This document shows positions 1-8,935 of a DNA stretch of 64,000 bases, in pieces. Position 1 is the first letter of the stretch; the number at the start of each line of letters is the position of its first letter. The stretch spans positions 3,752,710 through 3,816,709 of the forward strand of contig NZ_BOQE01000001.1 in assembly GCF_023705585.1 (NCBI RefSeq), read 5' to 3'. Position numbers and translations under genes: made by a program. Source of the stretch: Collibacillus ludicampi (GTDB lineage: Bacteria > Bacillota > Bacilli > Tumebacillales > BOQE01). The notes beneath the pieces are model-generated. The model was not told where the DNA came from. It was given only the letters and a program-made list of their open reading frames with translations, and ran no database searches.

Positions 1-1302
1 CAGAAATTCGAGGATGGTTTTCGCTGTCCACCCTTCCTGAAAGGCACGATAGACACTTTGTTTCGTGATGCGATGGATACGCATGACCCCTGTTTTGCTC
101 ACATCCGAAAATTGACTGAGATCCCATCCCAATCGGCCGATCTCTTCCCCAGGAAGAAGGATTTCAAAGTTCGGCTGAATAATGAGCGGCATATGCACTT
201 GCGCAGGGGACTCTTCCACAATCGTCTCTTCCAATAGAATTTCCCGACCAAGGTCGGTAAGTCTGATCACTGCACGGCCGTCCGCTAACTGACCCTGGCA
301 CAATAATCCGAGATGTACGAGCATCGTGTAAATTCTTTTTTCCAACACCTGTTGTTTATTATCATAATAATAATCGTTCACATGCGGCAGAAGCAGTTCG
401 TTGAGCGACTCAACCAACACCCAATCGCTGCCAACCGCTTGTGACAACCTTTGCAAGACTGTCGTCAACGTAGGGATCGGGCGCCTGTAGGTAAGACGCC
501 AATATTTGAATAGATCCCTGATTTTATCCCGATCATCATCTTCCATCCATTCTTGTGTTTGCGGAGTACAAGTCAGCTTACATGAATCTTCATGCTCGAT
601 GATTAGATTTCTTGCATAACAATAATCATAAATCAAGGAGAAACGGTCAGGATAATCACGGAATCTTCTTCCATAACCAAATCGCCATCCTACCTGACCA
701 AGCGGCTGCTCCATGATCTCCATCAGACTGAGTATCGCAACCTGATTTCTTTTAAAAAGCACTCCGTCTTGTGTCAATCGGCAATCATGTCTGGCAACAT
801 ATGAAAGAAATGTCATGGTATCACGGACGATCGCCATGTTTTCATCCCGGTATGCGATCGGTGGACAAACCGGTCTTTGCACCTGTTGTTGCATCCTTTG
901 GGTCAGCCAATGTCTCATTCTCTTGCGCACATCTTCCGGTACATAGAAGATATGTCTTGCCGTCGATCCCAAGCGGAACAGCCATCCCTCCCTCAACAAA
1001 CGTTGCATGCAAGCCGATTCTTGTTCCTTTCCTTCACCGATCATTCTCCTGATCAAACCGACGATTTCTTCGCGGGAAAAATATGAACGCTTGTCCATCA
1101 TGATTTGCGTAATCATCTCGCGAAATGTCAGATCTTCCTCTGCAACAAGTACACGTTCCGCGAAAGAACGATTGTGAAAATGCGCGAGAATCGATTGTAT
1201 CAAAGCGTTTTTTGAACTCTTCGAACAATCAAGTTGATAATGTTCAGCAATGGCCCGTAATGTTTGGATATCGGAAGAATTTAAACAATCAGCCAGACGC
1301 AT
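1..1302 (-). CDS. Helicase-associated protein, partner of XPB-type helicase (3' end cut by window)
   Basis: The reading frame is open from an ATG at 1302 down to base 1, 434 codons with no stop, so the C-terminus lies outside the window. An AGGTG ribosome site precedes the ATG. The protein is rich in charged and aromatic helices, without a visible P-loop or membrane segment. Its start lies 12 bases beyond the stop of the XPB-like helicase, so the two are co-transcribed and probably co-translated. In Bacillales an 'helicase-associated domain' protein commonly pairs with such a helicase; that identity is inference from context and overall character, not from a motif I can prove. A role in nucleotide excision repair or replication stress is possible. 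Confidence 0.65.
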   Translation of the reverse strand, partial: MRLADCLNSSDIQTLRAIAEHYQLDCSKSSKNALIQSILAHFHNRSFAERVLVAEEDLTFREMITQIMMDKRSYFSREEIVGLIRRMIGEGKEQESACMQRLLREGWLFRLGSTARHIFYVPEDVRKRMRHWLTQRMQQQVQRPVCPPIAYRDENMAIVRDTMTFLSYVARHDCRLTQDGVLFKRNQVAILSLMEIMEQPLGQVGWRFGYGRRFRDYPDRFSLIYDYCYARNLIIEHEDSCKLTCTPQTQEWMEDDDRDKIRDLFKYWRLTYRRPIPTLTTVLQRLSQAVGSDWVLVESLNELLLPHVNDYYYDNKQQVLEKRIYTMLVHLGLLCQGQLADGRAVIRLTDLGREILLEETIVEESPAQVHMPLIIQPNFEILLPGEEIGRLGWDLSQFSDVSKTGVMRIHRITKQSVYRAFQEGWTAKTILEFL

Positions 1303-1314
1303 CTCTTTTTCACC

Positions 1315-2979
1315 TCACACCTTCAAAACATCTTCTGCGTCGAGATGCACATATTGATACCCTTGTTCCGTAAGAAATAGTTGTCTGTGTAGTGACTTCT
1401 CTTGATCCCGTGAATCTTTGGTAACGATTGAATAAAAATAGGACTCCCTTCTTCCAGTTTTGGGGCGAAGGATCCTGCCGAGCCTTTGCGCCTCTTCCTG
1501 ACGTGAACCGAATGCACCGGATATTTGAATCGCCACATTCGCTTCCGGAAGATCGATGGCGACATTCGCCACTTTCGAGACCACAAGTGTACGAATCTTC
1601 CCTTTACGAAAAGCGGAAAAAAGCTTTTCGCGCTCACGCTCCGGCGTTTTCCCAGTGAGCAAAGGCACATGCAATACATTCGCGACTTGTTTCAATTGAT
1701 CGATATACTGTCCAATTATAAGTACACGGTCTTCGTCATGTTTACGCAGCAGGGCACGAATCACTTCAATCTTTACCGGATTCTCTGCAGCGATGCGATA
1801 TTTTTGTCGCTCGGGTGAACTTATGTATTCCAACCGCTTGTCAGGTGCCATATCCACAGCGATTTCATAACAGCTGGTCGAAGCCACAAATCCCTGTCTC
1901 TCCATTTCTTTCCAAGGAACATCATATCTTTTGGGGCCAATTAATGAGAACACATCTTCTTCCGCTCCGTCTTCCCTGACAAGCGTAGCAGTCAATCCCA
2001 GCCTTTTCGTCGCCTGCATCATGGCTGTCAAACGAAAGACGGGAGCCGGTAAGAGATGTACCTCGTCATAAATCATGAATCCCCAAGGTTGGCGATTGAG
2101 TGTTTCAAAATGAGGATACCGTCCATTCTTTTCATAGGTGATCATTTGATAGGTTGTTACGGTAATCGGGCATATGTGTTTTCTTTCTGCCGAATATTCG
2201 CCAACTGAACGAGTGTCTACATCCGTTTTATCGATGATCTCATGGATCCATTGCCGCACTGACGTAATGTTGGGCGCCAAAATCAACGTATATGCAGAAA
2301 GTTCACTCATGGCGGCGAGACCAACGAGCGTTTTGCCGGCGCCACACGGTAACACCACTACGCCTGACCTTCCTTCCAATCCGCCTGAAAGAAATGACTG
2401 TACCGCTTCTCGCTGATAAGGGCGCAGTTCGAACCGTTTGCCCGATTTCGTGATTTTACGCAGACGAATCGCAAAAGGTGCCCCATCGACAAAACCGACC
2501 AAGTCCTTCGCCGGGTATCCAAGTTTTGCAAGAAGCCGCTTGACTTCGCCGCGCAGAGAAGGCTCGATGAACAAACGATTTCGTTCCCGATTTCGGATGA
2601 ATGGTTGTAAAGCAGTGATGTTACCCAATACGTCAATAAGTCCCTCATCCCCAGTGAGTATCAGATCCTCCCCTTCGGCGGCAAGCTCAAGCTTTCCGTA
2701 TTTGCTCATCTCTTCACGGATAAACGTTTGAACGCTTGCAGGTATCGGGTAACGCGAATGTCCGGCTAATAGAGCAATTACCTGATCTGCTGACCAGCCA
2801 ATCGATGCAGCGTTCCAAAGCGATAAACGGGAAAGGCGGTACGTATGAAACAAGTCGGGACTTTTGATCAACTCAGCGAAGACAAGTAGGCGATCCCGAA
2901 CCCATCCATAACCTGGATGACCCGCTTCCGCCAAGATCGTCCGATCATTTTGCACGATGAGAGACCGGGAGTTCTCCAT
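1315..2979 (-). CDS. XPB/Ssl2-type superfamily 2 DNA helicase
   Basis: ATP-dependent DNA translocase/helicase of the bacterial XPB family. Visible motifs in order: motif I PCGAGKT near residue 215, DEVH box near 305, motif III LTATLVREDG carrying the RED-type sequence of XPB proteins, and motif VI QRLGRILRPK near the C-terminus. The N-terminal 180 residues hold the helicase-associated and damage-recognition-like region. About 554 residues, usual for bacterial XPB. Start placed at the ATG at 2979, nine bases after GTGGAG; the longer frame begins at a GTG at 2994. It is first in a two-gene operon with the downstream helicase-associated protein. Family assignment is firm; the in vivo role in bacteria is not well settled. 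Confidence 0.88.
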   Translation of the reverse strand: MENSRSLIVQNDRTILAEAGHPGYGWVRDRLLVFAELIKSPDLFHTYRLSRLSLWNAASIGWSADQVIALLAGHSRYPIPASVQTFIREEMSKYGKLELAAEGEDLILTGDEGLIDVLGNITALQPFIRNRERNRLFIEPSLRGEVKRLLAKLGYPAKDLVGFVDGAPFAIRLRKITKSGKRFELRPYQREAVQSFLSGGLEGRSGVVVLPCGAGKTLVGLAAMSELSAYTLILAPNITSVRQWIHEIIDKTDVDTRSVGEYSAERKHICPITVTTYQMITYEKNGRYPHFETLNRQPWGFMIYDEVHLLPAPVFRLTAMMQATKRLGLTATLVREDGAEEDVFSLIGPKRYDVPWKEMERQGFVASTSCYEIAVDMAPDKRLEYISSPERQKYRIAAENPVKIEVIRALLRKHDEDRVLIIGQYIDQLKQVANVLHVPLLTGKTPEREREKLFSAFRKGKIRTLVVSKVANVAIDLPEANVAIQISGAFGSRQEEAQRLGRILRPKTGRRESYFYSIVTKDSRDQEKSLHRQLFLTEQGYQYVHLDAEDVLKV

Positions 2980-3056
2980 CGAAACCATCTCCACAAATTT
3001 GCATATTTGTGAAGATAGTATGTGAAATTCCCATATTTAACATGCAAGTCGCGAGC

Positions 3057-3569
3057 TTACTTGTATGGAAATAACCTTTTGTCGAGCATAGGATGCTCAT
3101 CAAGGAAAACCCAAACGCCTAACAGATAAAAACTTCCCAGAACGAGTAAGCCCACCCAATCGACCCACGAGCCGTAAAATCCGACGAGAATCATCGGATG
3201 CGTGATGACTGATAGCCAGCCTGACAGCCAGAGAAGCAACGCGTTATTCCACGCGGCTCCATAGAGAAACTTATAGAACAAAAAAAGAATTAAAGGCGCA
3301 TGAAGAAGAATCATATGAACAAAAGCAAACCACATGGTTCGAGTTTTTTGTCGGTAATATTTCGCCTGCGCATAACCGAGCGCCCCCATCCCCAATGCGC
3401 AGCCAACTCCCATGATCAGAGCCGTAATATCCAGAACAATGGCTGCACCGGCGGAGGTGCCAAACATTTTCCATACGAGATAGGGCAAGAGCCACAGTTT
3501 AAGCAAGATCATGAATACGATAAATAATTGCGTATAGAACGTATAGATAAAAAGTGTTTTTCGCTCCAC
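3057..3569 (-). CDS. Multi-pass membrane protein of unknown function
   Basis: About 170 residues, almost entirely hydrophobic, with roughly five membrane segments and a short charged loop (QAKYYRQKTRT) between the second and third. I do not recognise the family. The start is taken as the GTG at 3569, eight bases after a GAGGGAGG ribosome site; the longer frame starts at a TTG inside that site. It stands alone: 77 bases before the helicase gene on the same strand and followed upstream by the repeat region. Confidence 0.6.
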   Translation of the reverse strand: MERKTLFIYTFYTQLFIVFMILLKLWLLPYLVWKMFGTSAGAAIVLDITALIMGVGCALGMGALGYAQAKYYRQKTRTMWFAFVHMILLHAPLILFLFYKFLYGAAWNNALLLWLSGWLSVITHPMILVGFYGSWVDWVGLLVLGSFYLLGVWVFLDEHPMLDKRLFPYK

Positions 3570-3667
3570 ATCATGTTCCTCCCTCAACTCTCTCGTTATA
3601 GTCTATGAGAAAGGGAAGCAGACAAGAAGTACCTTTTGAGAACCGGGAGACCTTGAAAATTAGTGCT

Positions 3668-3846
3668 TGGGTGGGTGTATCGCTTTGCGCTTGGGTTCGA
3701 CGAAGGTCGTCTTTGGGTTATATGCTTTGCGCTCATGCTCCGTGGAGGTCGCTATTACGCGCAAAGCATATAACCCCATATACAGCCAATGGATGCGGAA
3801 CGACCTTCCACTCACCTCTGCGCCGCAAAGCGATACGCCCCACCCA
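3668..3846. repeat. Nested hairpin repeat, copy A
   Basis: A 179-base imperfect palindrome. The outer arms begin TGGGTGGG and continue with GTATCGCTTTGCG; the inner arms carry GGGTTATATGCTTTGCGC; a GAAGGTCGT block occurs in both arms between them. The arms differ in length by about 25 bases, so the structure would have internal loops. Blocks GCTCCGTGGAGGTCG and TATTACGCGCAA are shared with the element at 46891-47119. Short open frames across it have no ribosome site and are mere translations of the repeat. Function unknown: folded RNA, mobile hairpin or protein-binding element are all possible. Confidence 0.85.
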
Positions 3847-3972
3847 AAATCCACACCGTTTCTTGTGGCAGCTTTATACATCTGTTTCAACACAGGAAAC
3901 TTTTCATCCTATGATGGCGCCTCCGCTAGCAGTATGGATTACTAGTTTGGGGTTCGTGTTCATGTTGACAAT

Positions 3973-3999
3973 AAAAAAACTGCCCAACGTCGTGGGCAG
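3973..3999 (-). terminator. Intrinsic terminator
   Basis: Stem CTGCCC/GGGCAG with a short loop, followed on the minus strand by seven T residues. It lies about 100 bases beyond the aroA terminator and probably ends a short RNA begun at the promoter at 4051-4079. Confidence 0.75.
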
Positions 4000-4044
4000 A
4001 AAAATAAAATGATAGGAGTGGAGAGAAACCAGAACTAACCTTCC
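3973..4044 (-). ncRNA. Candidate small RNA of about 72 nt
   Basis: A promoter-like pair (TTGAAT, 17 bases, TACAAT) reads on the minus strand just inside the end of aroA and an intrinsic terminator closes the unit at 3973. The predicted transcript is about 72 nt, begins near 4044, has a purine-rich GGAAGG near its 5' end and a pyrimidine-rich middle, and contains no ATG, GTG or TTG frame of any length within it. The placement between two terminators argues for an independent transcript. Inference only; no family recognised. Confidence 0.45.
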
Positions 4045-4050
4045 GTTTTC

Positions 4051-4079
4051 ATTGTACCAAACGATAGGTAGTAATTCAA
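4051..4079 (-). promoter_or_regulatory. Sigma-A-like promoter for candidate small RNA
   Basis: On the minus strand: TTGAAT at 4079-4074, a 17-base spacer, TACAAT at 4056-4051. Both boxes match the housekeeping consensus at five of six positions or four of six with ideal spacing. Confidence 0.5.
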
Positions 4080-4100
4080 CGAAATTTTTTGTCAATTGAT

Positions 4101-4133
4101 AAAAGCTTGCCAGACTTATTCTGACAAGCTTTT
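4101..4133 (-). terminator. Terminator at the end of aroA
   Basis: Stem AAGCTTGTCAG/CTGGCAAGCTT with an AATAAGT loop and a following TTTT on the minus strand. The aroA stop codon lies inside the hairpin, so the operon trpD...aroA ends here. Confidence 0.7.
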
Positions 4134-5423
4134 CATTTTGCATCCGAGTGCATTCATCGTGTTGCAAAAACCGGGAAACGATACGTCGACCGATTCACAG
4201 TCACGGATGACAGTCGTTCCCTCAGCTACACTACCTGCTACAGCGAGAGCCATACCGATACGATGGTCATGATAACTTTCACAGGTAGCTCCTACCAGTG
4301 GTGTAGGACCGTCGATGATGAGGCCATCCTCCAACTCTTCGATTCGCGCGCCCATTTTCCGTAACTCAGTGGTGATCGTATGTAAACGATCCGACTCTTT
4401 CACCCGAAGTTCGGCCGCGTCGCGAATCACAGTTCTTCCTTCCGCTTGTGTGGCCGCGACTGCGAGAATAGGGATTTCGTCGATCATGCGCGGAATCAAG
4501 TCACCTCCGAACTCAGCCGCACGCAACTGCGTTCCTTTGACCCATAGATCCGCAACGACTTCTCCCGAAAGCATACGTGTATTTTCAAGTCGAATCTCCG
4601 CACCCATCTTAATGAGCGCATCGATCAAACCTGTGCGCGTAGAGTTGATACCCACATTCTCAATGAGAATTTCGCTTCCTTCGAGTAAACAGGCCGCTAC
4701 CAGCGGGAAGGCCGCCGAAGAAATGTCTCCGGGTACATGCACGTCGGTGGCTCTTAACCGGGAGCCCCCCCGCACGCATATATACCCATCCTCCTGAAAG
4801 ACATCTACAGAAAATGAACGCAACATTCGCTCTGTATAATCCCGCGTCAACGTTGGTTCCTTAACACCTGTAACGCCTTCCGCATACAAACCTGCCAGTA
4901 ATATACATGATTTGACCTGGGCGCTCGCCATCGGTGTCTCATATCGAATGGCGGAAAGATTTCCTCCACGTATCGACAAGGGAGCATATTTCCCTTCTCC
5001 CCGTCCGTCGATAACAGCTCCCATTTGCCGTAAAGGTATCGTAACACGCCCCATGGGACGGCGGCGGATTGAGGCATCCCCTGTCAATGTGGTATGAAAG
5101 GGTTGTCCCGCCAGGATCCCAAGAAGCAAACGAATCGTTGTTCCCGAATTTCCGACGTCAAGTACATCTTCCGCTTCCTTCAGGCCATCCACCCCGACCC
5201 CGTGTATGCGCAGGCGAGTGGAGCTAATCTCATCGATTTTTACACCGAGTTGCCGGAATGCGCGAACGGTCGACCGACAATCGGCACCCGGCAGAAACCC
5301 GGATACTTCTGTAATTCCATCGGCCAAAGCGCCTAACATGACTGCGCGGTGAGAAATCGATTTGTCTCCAGGTACGACCGTTTGTCCATTGAGTTCGGGC
5401 GCTTTTTCGACTGCAATCTTCAT
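4116..5423 (-). CDS. aroA: 3-phosphoshikimate 1-carboxyvinyltransferase (EPSP synthase)
   Basis: Condenses shikimate-3-phosphate with phosphoenolpyruvate, the sixth step of the shikimate pathway, in the cytoplasm. At 435 residues it has family length. It shows PGDKSISHR near the N-terminus, the LDVGNSGTT loop near 90, RRPMGR near 122, and the C-terminal DHRIGMA. This is the gene called aroE in B. subtilis. It lies 65 bases downstream of trpA on the same strand, so it is probably the last gene of the trp unit; hisC and tyrA, which separate trpA and aroE in B. subtilis, are missing here. A terminator overlaps its stop. Confidence 0.97.
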   Translation of the reverse strand: MKIAVEKAPELNGQTVVPGDKSISHRAVMLGALADGITEVSGFLPGADCRSTVRAFRQLGVKIDEISSTRLRIHGVGVDGLKEAEDVLDVGNSGTTIRLLLGILAGQPFHTTLTGDASIRRRPMGRVTIPLRQMGAVIDGRGEGKYAPLSIRGGNLSAIRYETPMASAQVKSCILLAGLYAEGVTGVKEPTLTRDYTERMLRSFSVDVFQEDGYICVRGGSRLRATDVHVPGDISSAAFPLVAACLLEGSEILIENVGINSTRTGLIDALIKMGAEIRLENTRMLSGEVVADLWVKGTQLRAAEFGGDLIPRMIDEIPILAVAATQAEGRTVIRDAAELRVKESDRLHTITTELRKMGARIEELEDGLIIDGPTPLVGATCESYHDHRIGMALAVAGSVAEGTTVIRDCESVDVSFPGFCNTMNALGCKMKSLSE

Positions 5424-5488
5424 AAACTACCTCCGTTACAAAACTCTGTTAGAGTAATCTAAAGTATCGCTACCATTCTATTATTTTA

Positions 5489-6310
5489 TCATCGCAAGGA
5501 GGCCTTCAATGATTGGGCGAAGTGCACGATCTCTGCAAATGCTTTCTCTGCTTTCTCCTGATCACCGATTTCACGAGCTTTTGCCAGGAGAGATACGCGA
5601 TTGACGAGCGCAGAACCGACGATCACGCCGTCTGCATATTTTCCAATCTCTTCTGCCTGCTCGGGCGAACCTACGCCAAACCCGACCGCTATCGGCAAAG
5701 AAGTCTTCTTTCGCACTTCTTGCACGAATGCAGGCAATCCTTCCGCGAATGCGGCGCGTACCCCTGTAACACCTAATGAGGACACGCAGTAAATAAAACC
5801 GCTCGCTTGTTTACAGATCGTCTCGATACGGCCTACGCTCGTAGGTGCTACCAGAGGGATCAAATCCACTCCATACGTCTTGGCTGCATTCCGTGCTTCT
5901 TCCGCCTCTTCTGCGGGCAAATCAGGAATGATTACCCCGTCCGCCCCAATCTCAGCAGCCGTTTGAAAAAATCGTTCTGTTCCCCATTGGATGACCGGAT
6001 TCACGTAAGTAAACAAAACGAGCGGAACGGAAACCCCTTCCGCACGCATTTGACGAACCAACGCGAACACATTGGGCAAGCGCGTTCCCTGTATGAGGCT
6101 TCGCAAGGCGGAGGCTTGTATAGTCGGTCCGTCGGCAAGCGGGTCTGAATAAGGAATGCCTAATTCAATGATATCCGCCCCTACGCTTTCGAGTAAACGA
6201 ACAATTCGTTTCGTATCCTCAAGCGATGGGTCTCCGGCTGTTACGAAGGGAATGAATGCGCGTTCCCCTTTCTCCGCCAATTGTTTGAAACGTTCCGTAA
6301 TTCGGCTCAT
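5489..6310 (-). CDS. trpA: Tryptophan synthase alpha subunit
   Basis: Cleaves indole-3-glycerol phosphate to indole and glyceraldehyde-3-phosphate, passing indole to TrpB through the alpha2-beta2 tunnel. 273 residues. Visible: [10 protein letters not shown] near 20, [14 protein letters not shown] with the catalytic Glu and Asp near 47-60, and GFGVGSPEQ near 210 for the phosphate site. Start overlaps the trpB stop by four bases (ATGA), giving translational coupling and equal amounts of both subunits. Confidence 0.97.
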   Translation of the reverse strand: MSRITERFKQLAEKGERAFIPFVTAGDPSLEDTKRIVRLLESVGADIIELGIPYSDPLADGPTIQASALRSLIQGTRLPNVFALVRQMRAEGVSVPLVLFTYVNPVIQWGTERFFQTAAEIGADGVIIPDLPAEEAEEARNAAKTYGVDLIPLVAPTSVGRIETICKQASGFIYCVSSLGVTGVRAAFAEGLPAFVQEVRKKTSLPIAVGFGVGSPEQAEEIGKYADGVIVGSALVNRVSLLAKAREIGDQEKAEKAFAEIVHFAQSLKASLR

Positions 6311-7515
6311 TGAACGCGCCCCCCTTGATATTTCAAAATGCTTTGCACATCCTTATCACCACGTCCCGAAAGATTGATGACCATCAAATGGTCTTTTGGC
6401 AAGCTCGGAGCCATTTTCATCGCTTGTGCGACCGCATGTGCGCTCTCCAATGCAGGAATGATGCCTTCAAGTTTTGTTAAGAGAGCGAACGCTTCCAGCG
6501 CCTCTTCATCACTGATCGGTACGTACGTTGCACGTCCGCTCGATGCAAGAAATGCATGTTCCGGACCGATACCGGGATAGTCAAGCCCTGCCGATATCGA
6601 ATGTGCGGGAAGTACTTGTCCATATTCGTCTTGCAATAACATCGTCAATGAACCGTGGATGACACCAGGCCGCCCTTTGGTAATGGTGGCCGCATGACGG
6701 TCCGTATCGACTCCTTCCCCGGATGCCTCGACACCGATCAAACGAACGCTCTCGTCTTCTAAGAAAGGATAAAAAATACCGATCGCGTTGGAACCCCCTC
6801 CTACACAAGCGATAATTGTGTCAGGAAGCCGTCCCTCTTTTTCTATCATTTGTTTGCGCACTTCATCCCCAATGATCCGTTGAAAATCACGGACGATCAT
6901 AGGATATGGATGCGGACCAACGACCGAACCGATGATATAAAACGTATCCTCAACATGTTCAACCCAATGGCGAATCGCTTCATTCGTGGCATCTTTCAAT
7001 GTTCGTGTTCCTGATGTCGCGGGAATCACTTCCGCGCCTAACATCCTCATGCGAAACACATTTAACTCCTGACGAGCTATATCTTCTTCCCCCATGAAGA
7101 CCTTGCATTCCAATCCCAATAAAGCGGATACGGTCGCTGTTGCTACACCGTGCTGGCCAGCACCGGTTTCGGCGATCACCCTTTTTTTCCCCGTGTATTT
7201 TGCCAACAAACCCTGGCCTAACGTATTATTGATCTTATGGGCACCCGTATGATTTAAATCTTCCCGTTTCAGATAAATTTTGGCGCCCCCAAGATAAGAG
7301 GTTAATCGTTCCGCAAAGTACAAAGGAGTTTCACGACCGCTATATTCTTTTAATAGATATTGTAATTCGGCTTGAAATTGCGGATCGACACGGTATTTAC
7401 GGTAATCACTCTCCAATTGATTCAAGGCAGCCATCAAGGTCTCGGGAACGAACTTGCCGCCAAAAGCTCCGAAGCGTCCGCGTTCGTCCGGATATTTGCT
7501 ATACATTCCATTCAT
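6307..7515 (-). CDS. trpB: Tryptophan synthase beta subunit
   Basis: PLP enzyme joining indole and serine to give tryptophan. About 402 residues from the ATG at 7515, chosen because it overlaps the trpF stop as ATGA; a longer frame to 7563 lies within trpF. The PLP lysine is in the HTGAHKINN segment, the glycine-rich phosphate loop is GGGSNAIG, and the N-terminal [15 protein letters not shown] is typical. It is the usual TrpB1 type that works with the adjacent TrpA. Confidence 0.97.
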   Translation of the reverse strand: MNGMYSKYPDERGRFGAFGGKFVPETLMAALNQLESDYRKYRVDPQFQAELQYLLKEYSGRETPLYFAERLTSYLGGAKIYLKREDLNHTGAHKINNTLGQGLLAKYTGKKRVIAETGAGQHGVATATVSALLGLECKVFMGEEDIARQELNVFRMRMLGAEVIPATSGTRTLKDATNEAIRHWVEHVEDTFYIIGSVVGPHPYPMIVRDFQRIIGDEVRKQMIEKEGRLPDTIIACVGGGSNAIGIFYPFLEDESVRLIGVEASGEGVDTDRHAATITKGRPGVIHGSLTMLLQDEYGQVLPAHSISAGLDYPGIGPEHAFLASSGRATYVPISDEEALEAFALLTKLEGIIPALESAHAVAQAMKMAPSLPKDHLMVINLSGRGDKDVQSILKYQGGRVQ

Positions 7516-8150
7516 GCGCTTTCTCTCACTTTCTTGACAAAACGTTCGATTAAATGGGGACATTTTTGTCCATTGAGTTCTACTCCGGAAGAAACGTCAA
7601 CACCATCGGGACGATAATGACTGATCAAAGCGGAAACGTTTGCGACAGTCAATCCTCCAGCGACAAAAAGAGGCACAGTTCCCAACCTCCGGCGAAATTC
7701 CGGGATACACCCCCAGTGGAATACCTGACCCGTTCCCCCTAGTTGTCCGGCGCGATAACTGTCCAGCAGTATGGCATCTACCGCACTACCATACCGTTCG
7801 ATCATATGATCATCCGCATTGTTTCGCACGCGCCATGCTTTCCAAACTTCCTTGCCTGTCATTTCTTTCAAAATACGGCACAATTCCGGACTTTCGTCAC
7901 CATGCAACTGATAAACGGATAAATTCGCTTCCTGCCCGATCCGAACCAATTCATTCAGAGGGGCATTCACAAATACGCCTACCCTCTTGATATATTCCGG
8001 AATCCCTTCGCCAATGGCCCTCGCGGTTGCCGCATTCACTTGTCGCTTACTACTCGCAAAAACAAAACCGAGGTGGGTGACCGATTGATGAACCGCAGCT
8101 CGTGCCGCAGCGTGATCCATAATGCCGCAGATTTTGATCTTCACTGACAT
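7512..8150 (-). CDS. trpF: Phosphoribosylanthranilate isomerase
   Basis: Amadori rearrangement of phosphoribosyl anthranilate to CdRP. 212 residues. The N-terminal KIKICGI supplies the catalytic Cys and the later [19 protein letters not shown] segment the catalytic Asp and phosphate-binding loop; FVAGGL and DVSSGVE follow in the order expected for this barrel. Overlaps trpC by ten bases and trpB by four. Confidence 0.95.
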   Translation of the reverse strand: MSVKIKICGIMDHAAARAAVHQSVTHLGFVFASSKRQVNAATARAIGEGIPEYIKRVGVFVNAPLNELVRIGQEANLSVYQLHGDESPELCRILKEMTGKEVWKAWRVRNNADDHMIERYGSAVDAILLDSYRAGQLGGTGQVFHWGCIPEFRRRLGTVPLFVAGGLTVANVSALISHYRPDGVDVSSGVELNGQKCPHLIERFVKKVRESA

Positions 8151-8935
8151 GGCGAACCTCCGAGCAATGTTTTGATCGCATGCTGTATCGATTGTGCACG
8201 CATTAGCGATTCACCGACCAAGATCGCTTTGGCTCCTGCGTTACGGACAAACTCAACATCCGCGTATGAACTGATCCCGCTCTCCGATACGAGGAATGTG
8301 CCTGGCGGGATACAATCGGCAAGTCTCGCCGTCGTGTGAAGGTCAACCGTAAAATCGTGCAGATCCCGGTTATTCACACCGATGAGAGTCGCTCCAGATG
8401 AGAGAGCGCGATCCAATTCCCTTTCATCATGCACTTCCACGAGCGCATCGAGCCCAAGGCTCTCAGCAAGCCTGCGAAAATTGCGCAACTCTCTCTCTGA
8501 TAACACCGCTGCGATGAGAAGAATCGCATCGGCCCCTATGAGACGCGCTTCATAAATTTGACGCTCATCGATGATAAAATCCTTACGCAAAATTGGAAGT
8601 TTAACCGTTTGACTCACATTTGTAAGATATTTCGGGCTTCCTTGGAAGAAACGGACATCAGTCAACACGGAAATGCAAGCCGCACCGAACGCTTCATACT
8701 GCGACGCGATGTGGACCGGGTCAAAATGTGCGGCAATCACACCTTTAGAAGGAGAGGCTTTTTTCACTTCTGCGATCAATGCTACCGGTCCCCCCGCTTC
8801 TTCTAACGTTCGACGAAAACCGCGGGTGGAAGGAAGCGATGCGATCTTTTTCTCAACATTCCCCAGTTGGAACGTCTCGGCGAGACGTTCCAACTCTTGC
8901 CGTTTCACTGCGATAATTTGATCCAAAATCATCAT
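8141..8935 (-). CDS. trpC: Indole-3-glycerol phosphate synthase
   Basis: Closes the indole ring of CdRP with loss of CO2. 264 residues, monofunctional as in Bacillus. Visible: IAEVKKASPSKG near 55 with the catalytic Lys, ILRKDFIID near 115, LIGVNNRDL near 183 and SESGIS near 215. Start overlaps the trpD stop (ATGA). Confidence 0.96.
   Translation of the reverse strand: MMILDQIIAVKRQELERLAETFQLGNVEKKIASLPSTRGFRRTLEEAGGPVALIAEVKKASPSKGVIAAHFDPVHIASQYEAFGAACISVLTDVRFFQGSPKYLTNVSQTVKLPILRKDFIIDERQIYEARLIGADAILLIAAVLSERELRNFRRLAESLGLDALVEVHDERELDRALSSGATLIGVNNRDLHDFTVDLHTTARLADCIPPGTFLVSESGISSYADVEFVRNAGAKAILVGESLMRAQSIQHAIKTLLGGSPCQ

Noticed and set aside
3605-4012. Open frames of 77-135 codons across the hairpin repeat
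   Set aside because: They lack ribosome sites and their translations merely repeat the palindrome blocks, which recur at 46856-47172.
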